Shown here in pieces: positions 22,563 through 35,400 of a DNA stretch of 64,000 nt (the stretch's first letter is position 1; every line of letters starts with the position of its first letter). Source of the stretch: Hofstenia miamia. Its lineage: Eukaryota; Xenacoelomorpha; Acoela. The position numbers were made by a program, and so were the translations under genes. Under the pieces are notes generated by a model. That model searched no databases and had not been told where the DNA came from. It saw nothing but the letters and a program-made list of their open reading frames with translations. The stretch covers positions 1,827,667-1,891,666 of the forward strand of contig SCFE01000038.1 of assembly GCA_004352715.1 (NCBI GenBank), given 5' to 3'.

Positions 22563-25500
22563 TTGTTCAGATGTACTTAGGGTTTAGTTATTTATCTATA
22601 CATGTAGGCTATCTATATGTAGGATTTATAATAATCTAATGCACCCTGGTTGCAAACTTTCTTTTATTGCTATTATCAGTTATAATGAGAACAATCAATA
22701 CACTAAATTGCTATTATAGTACAACACACAATCACTGAGAACACATTTCCACACCATAAGCTTTGTTTGTGAGTCGCAATCATTTCCAAAGTAACTGGTG
22801 ATCCTTTACGATTCCATGATCCTCTTTGAGTTGTAGTGCTTGGCATCAGGTTTTGACCCTGATAACATCTTGCTGCTTTTGATCTAAATGAGTTGTAAGT
22901 AATACCTTACCTTGCTAAGAATGGAAAGCCAAATTAATTGGAATTGTACATTTGGTTAAACAGATTAATTGATGGAAATCATCATAGCATTACTGAAATA
23001 TGTCTATAAATATCCTTGTACAGATTCTACAATAGTACCCTTTCTAGTAAAAGTTTAAGTAAATGTAAACAGGAGATCATGATGGGGGAAGAGTGGCCAC
23101 ACTTAGCTGACCTGATACAGATAACCTTGTGAAAGAGTTGTTTAAGACTAGAGCCCTAATTAGATACAGAATAATGAATCCCTAACTCCTGGGTACATTA
23201 AGTGGAACCTACATTCTAAGTTAAAATAACCTAAACTCAGTGCAATCCTTATCTCATACAATTTAGGTGACAACAATAATAATCAAATTAAATACCAAAA
23301 GAAATGCAGTTCACCAAAAAAAATGCCTAACCATATACCTAGTTCTGTTAGAGGGACCTGTTAGTCTAGCTTTACCATATCTATGTGCCTTTTAACTACA
23401 TGTATGAATTTAGAAACACAACATTTTAAATAAAGTGAAAGTCAAAATAAAGTAAAATGAATTTACTAAAAATAAACTGAAGTGAAAAAGCAAATGAATA
23501 AATCACACCTATATATACTAACAAAAACTTGTAGTGTAAATAGAAATGCATACCATAAAAATATGGAAAAATATTGAACTGGTACAATCTAGTTTTCTGC
23601 TATCAATTTTACCACATTGAATTAGCAGAAATTTAAATACCTAAAAATATAGCACTGCTTAATTTCGTCAAATAATCAATTTAATAATTTTATAAGTCTA
23701 AATAGTAAATTAAGAATTCCAAGTAAAGAGTCAAACAAAGTTTTAATGTCTTTATGCCAAATTAGGATAGGGTACTATAGCAGGATGAGTTAGTTATTTG
23801 AAGTACTGGTACATCCATGCTTGAACTTTATACCATTGAATGATAGGGAATTAGGAGTACTTGCTGATTTCATACCAATGTAACATTAATAAGCTTAAGA
23901 GAAATTTTAGATTGTGAAAGACTCCTAACTTAATGTGTGCTTTGCAATTGAGTGATTAATTAGGAAAAATTGGCTGTAAACTGCTATGAATGATGATCAA
24001 TTAATAAAACTAATGAAATCAAAAGAATGCATAGCAAGCTTATCAATTTCATTAATGCTGTTGTAAATTTTTGAAAGACAAACATATTTGCACAATTGAG
24101 ATGGAAGACATCAACATTTGAAATTTCATCTTTAATTACTTTACTGAGTGAACAATTATATGTTTCAATTGACATTACTCAGCAATAAATGATGTATCAA
24201 GAACAAATAAAAGTGTTTTAAACAAGTTCAATTGAGATGTAGTAAATAGTATATCAGCAACAATATATTCTCCTTAATTAAAAAGTGTTTAATTCATTGA
24301 TAAGCTGCAAAAACAAATTTAGAATGTTGGGGTGTCTAGCTGTGCTAAAATGTGATTCCCAGCATATATTCCTTGTTTCTGTGAATCAAAGGTGTAAACA
24401 ATTATACATAAGTTCATTAAAAACCATTTTCTTCAGAAAACAATACAGTTTTCATCATTCTATTAGCAATGATGGATTCATACTCTTCTTAGTGCAATTA
24501 TTTATGCCTTTGATTAATTAAAATAAAAGGAAAAATTTTCAAAGAGCAATCCTAGAACTGTCAAAGGTGGAAGTAATTTTAAGCAATAGACTAAATTGCA
24601 TTCATGCCAAATGGATTTTCAATGAGTTTTTGCTTTTGCCAACCTCTAGAGGAAAGAAGAACACTATTGCTTGCTTTGTCCTGCCACAACCATCAATTGA
24701 TGACAGTGTAAAAGCCACTTTGAGCACTGCAAATGTAGGCCTATCAACATTTCTGCAGTTCTAATATTAAAAACATAGATATATTTAAATGAACTGTTGA
24801 TTTAAAAAGGTTCAAGTCTAAGTACATTTCATTCTCCTGCTGTTTCTGGGTAAATAGAAAGGGTTTGTTAACATTATAATCACCATAACTGCAATAAATT
24901 TAACTAAAATATAATAAATTAGTAATAAATTTCAAGTAAAGTTGCTGCACCATTCAATAATAAACATGTGCCTTTTCAAGAATGCATATAAAAAATTCAA
25001 GAAAGTATTTTCCTTGAAAAATATGCGTAATCTATAATTTCAGTCTAAAATTTAAAACTATAACAATCAACAAATTTTGACGAATGGATCAATAAGCAGT
25101 TTGAGAGGCAAAATTTGTTTTTAGTGAAAATACTCCTGTTCTGCTCAACTCAATTTAATTAGCCGTGCGTTGAGCCGTGATCATGATTGTGGTTGATTTC
25201 AATAATTTGTCAACAACTGTTTTATTACTCAACATGAATGATTGAGTTATTGTATATATAAATTCGCGTTGAAGTATTTTCATTTTACATCGATTTAAGT
25301 TGCAAATTTGATCAATTGAAAATCCGATTGCTTACCAAATATAGCATGCAAACCACCGAATATTTAGGTTTGCATTAACCCTTACCAAAATATGTTTACT
25401 CTGTTACATAGTAAACGTATTGTATTGGAGTAAATTTTTCCATAAAAAATTCACAAAGCATACAGATCTGTATAGATTTTAGTCACATTGAATGTACACA

Positions 25501-26100
25501 AGTAAAGTTTTAAGCTTTAATTTTCTCACTTTTCATAGTATCATAAATTATTTGTCATTTTAATTTGAATAAACAATCAGTAATTAATGTTCTTTCGGGC
25601 AGACCACACTTCAACTGAATGCAAACACTGTGTCATAAAATCCATGTCATGTTACGGTTCATATCTGTTGGTTTTAATTTTTTTGGGATAGGATTTTTTT
25701 ATTCTATTCATTTTAGTAATAGTACTTGGTGAATAATAGAACTTTCATGAATATATTCGAAATGCGTAGATTATGAGTTAAGGGTCGGGCTCGCGTCTGA
25801 ATGAACTCAAAAACCTGTTTACCTATTCACAATTATATTTGCTTAGGATATGGTTTCAGGAATGATTACATGAATGTATATAAATTTATGCCATTTTCAA
25901 TGTGCCGATTTCGTAAAAATGGTGTAGTATAGTCATATTCATCAACAAGTGGATTCCACTTACCCATGTTCATTAAATAATTAGACTATTATTCCATCCA
26001 GCTACCCATCCATCTTAAATTTAGCAGATATCAACACATTTAGCTTACAATATAATTCCAAAATATATTTTCATTTGTAGATATCTCGGCGTTGTTGTTC
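22563..26100. other. AT-rich intergenic region
   Basis: No gene or element identified. A 65-codon + strand ORF at 24567-24764 has no recognised motif. The last kilobase is the upstream region of the CNPPD1-like gene; I see no clear TATA box. Confidence 0.45.
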
Positions 26101-26302
26101 TTAAGAGGACCTATTTTATGTGACGTCATAAAATGGGTAATAAACTCTAATTTTACCCTAACCCTACACCCAAACTATTACAATTATATTGCATTTCATC
26201 ATGTTAATTTTTTGCAAAATTTTTAAGTTTTGGTTGCGTGGTTGGGGTTAGCTTTAAAGTTTAACTATTATCTTATGACGTCAATTAAAAGGGGTCCCTT
26301 AA
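26101..26302. mobile_element. MITE with TTAA target duplication
   Basis: TTAA at 26101-26104 and 26299-26302 flank imperfect inverted ends (GAGGACC...TGACGTCATAA and TTATGACGTCA...GGGGTCCC). About 200 bp, no coding capacity. TTAA duplication is typical of piggyBac and Kolobok-type elements. It sits about 100 bp upstream of the CNPPD1-like first coding exon. Confidence 0.65.
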
Positions 26303-26398
26303 ATTAAAATAACGCCCATATCTGTATATGTATAGGTTTAGAATTTTGCTTGCTTGTAATTTATGATTTCTGTGTTTCAGGCTGTATATTTTGAAGTA

Positions 26399-26407
26399 AT
26401 GGACGAC
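26399..26407 (+). CDS. CNPPD1: CNPPD1-like exon 1 (coding part)
   Basis: ATG plus two Asp codons, then the strong donor GTAAGT. The exon itself starts after TTTCAG at 26380, giving 18 bases of 5' UTR. Confidence 0.55.
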
Positions 26408-29400
26408 GTAAGTTTTACCGTAGCTATGAAATTATTAGTTTTTTCAGCAACATTTATTTTAGTGTTGTATATAATGTACTAATTGCCTTTTGTATGCTTA
26501 AAAATTTTGTTTAGGTGTTAGATTCAGTGTTTTCGAGTAGGGTTACTCGGTCCGAGGTCGAAGATTTTGTTGCAAAAAAATTTCACGTTCTATCGATGTT
26601 TTTTTTCAAATTTTACACAATTCCTATTTTTTATAGCTAAAATGATATATATTTTCCATTGATATAATCACTGAATTTTAAAATAATTAATTTTTACAAT
26701 TCGAAAACCCTGATTTGATTATCTTTTTAAGCTATACTGTTTAGGAGGCCAGTTGTAGAACATTATTGAACAATATTCGCAAAATTTGTGGTATTCAAGA
26801 TACTGAAAATGTAGATTGCAATCTATTATCTGTTTCAGGTGAGTAGCTTGTTACTATTTAATGAAAGACAGTGGGCATTCAATAATTAGAATTTGTGAAT
26901 TTTCACAAAAGCATTTTAATTTTTTCAAGATTTCTTCTGGTTGTATTATTTTTCTTGACATTTCAAACGCGTTTGATCGCCTCCTTCAGTCCATTCTGCT
27001 CGACAAGTTACGTTTATTTAGTTTTGATGCGGATTTCATCGAACTATTCCAGTCTTACCTGACCAATCGCCACCAATGTGTAAAAATCAACTCGTCTATA
27101 TCTTCTCCTGTTCTCGTTATTAGTGGTGCCACATCAAGGCTCAGTGCTTGCTGTTCTTTTCTTCCTCGTTGCTATTAACAACCTCCCTCATTCTGTTCTC
27201 AAATCGTCTTGCCTGTTGTATGTTAACGACACTGCGATTTTTTATTTTGGCTGGTCTTTTGCTTCTAACATTTCTTCTGATCTTGAGCACTTGTCTACTT
27301 GGTCCTCTGTCAACCATCTTGATTTTAGTGCTACCAAGACATGTGGTATTTTTCTTTTTCTGTGACTCCCCCTTCTGATTTGCCTCTATCTGTGAACTTT
27401 GCTCCTCATCACACACATCTTGGAGTTCAACTTGCTGCAAACTTAAATTGGACTGGACATGTGTCTTTGCGTCTCCCTGTTAGGGCCTTTTCGTGCTTTG
27501 TTCCACTCCATGGAACGCTTTCAAATGGATTTCCCCTTTGACCTATAAAGACGCTCTGTTGAAATTCTCGACTCTCCCACTGTCACTCCACTTTCTTGCC
27601 TGTGATCTCCTGTTCAATCGTTTACTGACTCGGAAGTTCGACCTTGATCCATTTGATTTTATCTTGTTCTCTAACTCTCCCTCTACTCGCGCTGATGGTG
27701 CTGTCACGTTCTCTGTTATTATTATTATCATTTGATTCTTAGAATTCCTAGAAATAGCATCTTTGCACTCGAACGAAATTTAGTTTGTGGGACAATGTTA
27801 GTTTAGTAATATTAGATATAGATGTATGTATTATTGATATTAAACAATATTATATTGTTTATTCTTTACTCCGCACTGTGCAATTCGTGGATATTAGTTA
27901 GAAAACATTCATATTAAATTATATACATGTTCTATTCAGATTAGGCACATCGTCTCGCACAGTGATAGATAATACATAATAATAATCAGAAATTCAATAA
28001 CCATGCTGTTGCAATTATCTAACCTATATCAATACGGCATTTGCAACAAAATGTACAATACTTTGGAGATTAGGTAGAAATGGTCCGATTGCATAGCACA
28101 CTATTTATTTTAATGGCAGAACATGCCTACCATTTTAAAGACCATAACGCAATGCGGCCACTAATACAAAGTTAATACTGAAGACTGATACATTAGGAAT
28201 CAACAATTCTTACTTTCGATTAACTTTTACCTTCATGTTTTGGATCACATTAAAATAACCTTGCGCAAATATTTAATGATTTATCATTTCAGCTATGCAT
28301 GATTACTAAGCTCGAAAGGAACTAAATGAGATACCTCTCAAAAAACATCGCATCCTTCACTCGTTTTTCAATCGTGTTTGTGCTTCTGCTAATTTCTTAC
28401 TGGCTCTAAATCCTCCAACTTCTATTGATTTTTTTCCTCGCCTACAACCTTCAAGAACTCTTTGATGTCTTTCCTCTTCGATGTTCCCTTGTTTCACTTT
28501 GACTACTCTTCCATCTGCTCGTACTTCATCCTGTGTGACTGCTCCCATTGTCGATTAATTTGACTTTTTAATTTTTGTTTTTTCCGCCTTAACCGGCTTA
28601 ATAAAGTCTTTCATTATTATTTTTTTTCCGCTATTCTCGCACGGTTTTTCTCAAAAGAGAAGTTTTGACATTGGTGCTTTTAGATTTTAGAGCCTCATTG
28701 GTAAGAAAAATTGTTGATAGTTTGTATGATTGGTAAAGGTGACGAGAAATGCTACCTTTGTCTTCATGACCCAACCTTTTCAAGATTTCCCAATACATAG
28801 ATTTGTAATATAATCCTACAATAACAAACATTTATCGTAGAGATATTCAGCACACATCAAAAAGCATTTAAATTATGTCGATGACGCTACTAGTTAAACA
28901 ATTGTTATAGTTATATGAAACTATTGAGGGTGTACACTTTGATACATACAACTAGTCCATAAGTTCTATTGTTGGAGAGCAATAACATATTATATAAAAT
29001 TTAAATAGCATACTTGTCCTTTAAACATTTTTTGCTGCCCATTCTATCTCATTCCCTTGCAATTTGTCTATCTTATGACATCCCTTGGCTATCTATGTCT
29101 ATTCCATTTCATTCCTCCGAATTCCAATTAATATAAATATGGAATAAATTTCAAATAAAATTTTTATTTATGAAGGGTAGGTTTAGTTTCTAGTTAATAG
29201 GACTATATATAAAAAGAGACATGCAAAATGAAAAGATATATTGAATTATTAACTTTAACTATGACTAATACAAATGCATAATGTTCCATCCTATCCCATA
29301 TGACAGTCTTTTACTATTAAAAGTGTGAGTTTTAACCGTTTCTACTGTCATTGTTGTGAATTCAAATTTCATAAATCTAGGAGTAAAAAAATAGCAATTT

Positions 29401-32400
29401 TGCTAACTAGTAAATTAAAACTATAAGGAATTTAAGCAAAGTAGTTGAACATTTAAAGAAGAAAATAACATATACTTTAATAAACCTGATAATTCGCATT
29501 AAGTTACAAGCAAATGCCTTCAACCTTTAGCTATAAATCCATTGTAACTTAAGGGAGTTGTAGCGGTTACTAGAAAGAAAAACATTGCTTCTAAGATTGT
29601 GTATTAGCGCGAATGGTTTCTATTGTGCAGTATATTATCAATTCCTCACAGTTCTCGTAAAAACAAATCTACATTGCTGAAAACGAAAGAGTTTTTAAAA
29701 GTGCAGGTACGAATCCTTGGTACATCAAAAAGGGAAATGTGAGAGGATAAATGGAAGCTGGGATGAAGGAGATGCAGTTGGTTGGACGTGGTACTGTTAA
29801 ATTATTTGGCATCCTCAAAGTTAAGCAATTGTTTGAAAGACTTGTAATTGAAGACAGTAGCCTCGTCTAAAACATTTTTCAAAGAAGCGTTGCATAATAG
29901 TGTGAATAGAAAAATCACTACCATAAATGGACAAAAAAGTGCATTGAAAACATCCATCTCAACAGGAGACAATTTAGCCTAAGAAAAGACCGTAGGTAAA
30001 ATAGGGACTTGTTCAATTTAGTTAAAAGCTGTTGAACATGTTTTTGGAAAGAAAGATTGGAACTAAAATTGATCCCAAGTAGAGTGGTTTCAGCTTAGTG
30101 TAGGACTTAACACTATAAATCCATTTCTTGAATTTATTAATAAGTTGCTCTTTTGGAATGCTGTCAAAGGTATTGTGTTGAAATTGTGTTGGTGCTCTTA
30201 ACAAGGAATTCAATACGATCATTGTCTTTGCAAGTTTAATGGCAGGATACCTGACTGTGATATGTAACATTAACAAAAAAGGGGCTACGACAAAAATCAC
30301 TTACACATTTTATCCAAAAACTTTAAAATAGGGAATGAGAGTTAAAAATCGTTGCATTAATGTTGTCAGAAATGTAAAAGGCAACACCACCACCAGAATA
30401 AAGGCGATTACAAATAGATCTATGATCACACTATGTACAGTCTGTTTCATATTAGTTCTCACACTTCGAAATTTCACATTTTTACATATTAAAATCATTC
30501 TAAATGAAAATAAATCAATAATACTACAAAAATGCATTTAAATTCACAAAACAACTATATTTACAATGAATTCAGGTTAGATAATACCGTATTTATGTAC
30601 AACAAATGATCTTAAGAGCTAGAATTTAGTATGTCCACCTTTGGCATCTATCACAGTTTGGATTCTATGGGGCATGGATTCAATCAGTTTATTACAAGTA
30701 TTTACTGTGGAGGTGTCTCTATTCCAAATATGAATTATTGCATCAATTAAATCATGTCTAGTAGAAATATCACGCTCGGAGAGTCGTTTTTTGACAATAG
30801 CCCACAGTGTCTCTATTGGGTTCAAATCTGGTGAGTTACCAGGCCATTGCAACACAGGGATATCTTTCTAGGAGAGATACTGAGTGCCGATTTTGGCTTT
30901 GTGGCAAGGTGCCGAGTCATGCATGTATGTTTGAACACCAGACTGTTGCCAATCATTCATCTGAGGCTGCACACAATTCTGGAGGACTCTCAAGTACTGG
31001 TGTTGATTCATGGAACCCTCACAAATATGTATTCTTCCGGTTCCAATGTTGGAAGTTCCTTGCAAATTCTAATCGCTTACACTTCATTGCATGATTCAGT
31101 AATGGGAGTCTTCTGGGCTTCAGTGATTTGCAGTCAATCTCCTTCAACCGGCGCCAGACTGTTGTACGACTGACACTTGTTCCAGCATCTTCTAGACTCT
31201 TCCGTAACTTTGCAGTAGTTATTCCATAATTTCTCCTTATTTCACCCTTCAGAAAACGCTTGTCCGCTTCAGTTGTCTTCCTTTTTCTGCCACATTCGGA
31301 TTTTCTCTAGCAATCTTGGACACTGTGAAGTTGCTAATATTCACTCTTCTGGCTATCTCACGATGTGATAAATCTGTATTTCGCAAAAGAGTTCGAATTT
31401 CGGTCAGTTTGAATGGTGATGTATCCTTCCCTCGTGGCATGTTAAGCTAATGAGATTTAATAACCAATCAGTTCTANACGCTTCAGAAAACGCTTGTCCG
31501 CTTCAGTTGTCTTCCTTTTTCTGCCACATTCGGATTTTCTCTAGCAATCTTGGACACTGTGAAGTTGCTAATATTCACTCTTCTGGCTATCTCACGATGT
31601 GATAAATCTGTATTTCGCAAAAGAGTTCGAATTTCGGTCAGTTTGAATGGTGATGTATCCTTCCCTCGTGGCATGTTAAGCTAATGAGATTTAATAACCA
31701 ATCAGTTCTATACAGCTACTGATTGCAGCGCTAATTCAATTGGATACCATAAATCTGTGTAATGGTAGAGTGTTAGAGGTAATATTGATAGTTTTAATTA
31801 ATACTGCAAAGCATAAGCTTACCCATGCACATTGGAATGCACCATATTGAATTGGCAGTGTTTAAGCTTGTAATGTAAATAAACAATATTTTTTCTTTAA
31901 AGCATTCAGAGTGAGGTGTTATTGCATTTAATATTTCTAAATTTTAATGATAGTTTGAAATGATAAGTATAGGAAGTTGTAAGGAAAGTTGTGGCTTTAT
32001 GCAGTTAAGTTGCAAAAAAGCTACCCAAGGGCTACGCCCGAATCGTCCTGGAGAGTAACCTCCATGTGGTGGTTCCTGGGTAGGCGGAGACGCTGAGCCA
32101 ATACTTGATGGGCGCGTCTCTTCGCGGAGTCCCGAACCAGGAGTGGACGTTAAACAATAGGGTAGAAGAAGGTGCTGCCATGTGTGCGGGCGCACATATG
32201 GGGGCGGTGACGGTGATGTGAGACTGTCTGTTCTGAGGAGCAGACGGCGACGTCTATGCCCAGAGCCGTAGAGTGCGTCTACGAGGGCAGTTATACAGAG
32301 GATTTTCCTCTGTCTCTGGCCTCTAGATAGGCCCAGGCCAGCATTTGCTGAGCCTTACCTATGAGGGAGCTTTGCTTCGTCATGGGTTCCATAACAGGCA

Positions 32401-35400
32401 GACGCAAGTGCTCACGAGTTACCTCAGTTAGTAGCCTTGGTTGGTGAAAGCTGTAGAGAGGCGCAACCCTCTCATGAAGCTCGGCCTTCGGCTTCACTCT
32501 CTGCTGATCAGACTCAACACAGATCAGCACTCTACGTGCCAGGGGTCGCCAGAGGTCAAGCATGATACAAGATCCGGCCCTAGCGGGTACACTTCCAGGT
32601 GAAGAGTCACGGACTTGATCTGTTGACACGGACTCTTCAGTCTGTTGACTGGTAGAGTAACCCCGACTGAACCGACTGAAAATTTAAATATTAAAAATTG
32701 AAATTTTCTCAGTGTGAGGACTAATATGAAACAGACTGTAGGTCTGTCTTTTTGAAATCGGTGATAACCTGGTATTGATACATATGAATCAGGGACAGAT
32801 TTGTTGATGAAGGTTTGTGACTAAGCAGATATTTATGTTCCGTGAAGTAAGATCATTAAGAAGGAGTTAACAAGACTTTCTATATGTATTCTGATGAAAA
32901 TACTGGAGCTTTCTAAGAGATCACACAAAAGGAAGGATAAGAAGAAAAACCTAGTCATTTGGGAGGTGGGTTATTTCCCCAGTCAATTCAGGATAATCTT
33001 GATGCTTTTCCTTTTAGAAAAATCGGGCATTTAATATCAAAAGAGCTGTGGGCCACTGCATCTGTGAATACTTGATCTCATTGGAGGCAGTTAGAGCATT
33101 TAAACTGTGTTGGATCATTTTTTAATAGACAAGAGACTCCAGAATGTTGACGTATGAGATGGGTGTGGGTGAGTTGCTAGTTAAGGTTAAACGTGAGTCA
33201 ATAAATTTAATTAATTGTATTTTTAGCTATATTAACAAGGCTTAATAAGGAGTTTTACATCTCTCCGTTAAGAGGAGTGGAGTTTGTGTACTTCAGTGAG
33301 TAGGCTATCTTTGGTATGCAGTTGTGAATTAGAACTGGGTTGATTGTCTTGATCTATGTTATTAGCCATCTTCAAGCTGGAAGGAAATGCAGTTAGATCA
33401 AAACCATTTTCAAGAACAGCTTCTACCAAGCAAGCAAGTCAGTGATGGATCAAGTAAAGAAAAGGTACCCAAAACTAAGAAAAGTATTATAAAACCAAGA
33501 AATGAGGTCAATGGTATATCAATATTATTGCATTGATAATTTTTACAAATTTCAATACAAAATTGTAGAAAATATTATCTAGCCTTGCTAAAACGATGCT
33601 GGGACACTGTAGCTTATAAGTAATCACTAAATATTTTAACACAGCTAACACATTATTCAAATTTTCCAACATTGCCAACAAATAATTCGTAGAAAATAAA
33701 TTGAAGCAGTAGAACCCCACCGTCTATCAACACCTAGCGGAGCTTTTTCTCCGTCAGCCAATGCATCCCATGCCATCCATTGGCAGTTTTCATTAGTTTT
33801 TTTCACAAATTCAGTTTCATATCAACGGTATTTCATTTCGATTCTGAATAATTTTATATATATACAGGGTGATTGAAAAGTAACTCCCTATTTTAAAAAA
33901 ACTATAATTTATTTTTAAAATATAATTTCTACAATTAATGAATATGAGAAAGAAGTATAATGCATGGGTTTTTTTTTAAAATTCGACATGGGCGCCCTTA
34001 TTTGCCACCAGCTTCTCAAGTCGAACAGGAATCGCATCAACTGATTTCGCAAGAAACTTTTGAGGGATGGAAATCATAACTTCTCGTATTCGCCCTTCAA
34101 GTTTTCTTGGTTTGGTTGAGTAGACTTGCTCTTTCAGCCAACCCCAGAGAAAAAAGTCGCAGGGCGTTAAGTCAGGACTTCTGGCCGGCCATTCGTGTGA
34201 ACCACGACGACCCATCCATCTTCCAGGAAATTGAGCATTTAGCCATTCACGAACAACAATAGCAAAGTGTGGAGGAGCTCCATCTTGCATGAAAATCAAA
34301 TCTTCAATATTTTCCTCAGCAATTATAATTGGCCAAATTTCATCTTTCAACATAGCGAGGTACCTTTCGGCATTCATGGTATCGCGAAGAATGAAAGGAC
34401 CCACAATCCTATCAAAAACCATTCCACACCATACCGTTATTTTGGGTCGATTTTGCATTTTTTCACAGGTAAGCTCGTTTTTAGCACATTACGTACACAA
34501 TTAAAGGAGAGCCCACTTTCTCTTGTTGTTTGACGAATTGACTTGTGGGCTACGGGTAAACATTTCTTGAACAACTTGCACTACCTCAGGATCTCTGGAT
34601 TTGGAAAGACGGCCGCTTCTTTGAGTATCAGCCACAAATCCTGCGGTCATAAGTTTTTTATGACAATTCTTGATCGTCTTCGGGTCAATTTGGGCATGTT
34701 TTCAATTAATAGTTCTCCACCATCTTTGCACTTGAACAATGCATCCCAAAACTTCGTAACGCGCGGCTATCTGGGCACGTTCCTGTAGAGTAAGACGTCC
34801 AGCCATTTTTATAGGGTTTTGAAATAACATAAATTTGAAAAGATTGAAATTGAACAATATTTAAACAAATCTGAAAGGAAAACAAGACCATAAATTAAAT
34901 TGCCATACATTAAGTAATATATACACAAAAATTGAGAAACATGATATAGCATTTGAATAAATTGTATATATTTTAAAATGGGGATTTACTTTTCAATCAC
35001 CCTGTACATGTACTGTTGCAAAAAAACATACACTGATGCGCAGAAATACTTAAATGACCAAACTACCAAATTTAATGACCAAACAAAAATGAATAACCAT
35101 GCAATTAAAATCAATTAGCGAATAATTATAGTGAGAGAAATGTGTGGTAGTAGCCATTTTTATTATTTTATGCGCTTCATGCGGTTCATAAATTTTCTAA
35201 CATTTATCATTTAGAGTGTACGTGTGAAATCATAAATGCTCTATATGAAAGTGATGAAGTTAATTTAGAATTCGTTAGTAAATTGAATTCGTAAGTATAT
35301 TTTAATAGTTAAATCATATTTTTAACTGTTTTTAAAAAGTATTTTTATTCAATTGATTACTAATACTGCTATATTTTATGCCAGCAATATATTTGATATT

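Noticed and set aside
24567-24764. 65-codon + strand ORF as a gene
   Set aside because: No motif, no splice or promoter context; length is compatible with chance in this region.
30807-31173. + strand ORFs across 30807-31173
   Set aside because: Shadows of the minus-strand Tc1 transposase.
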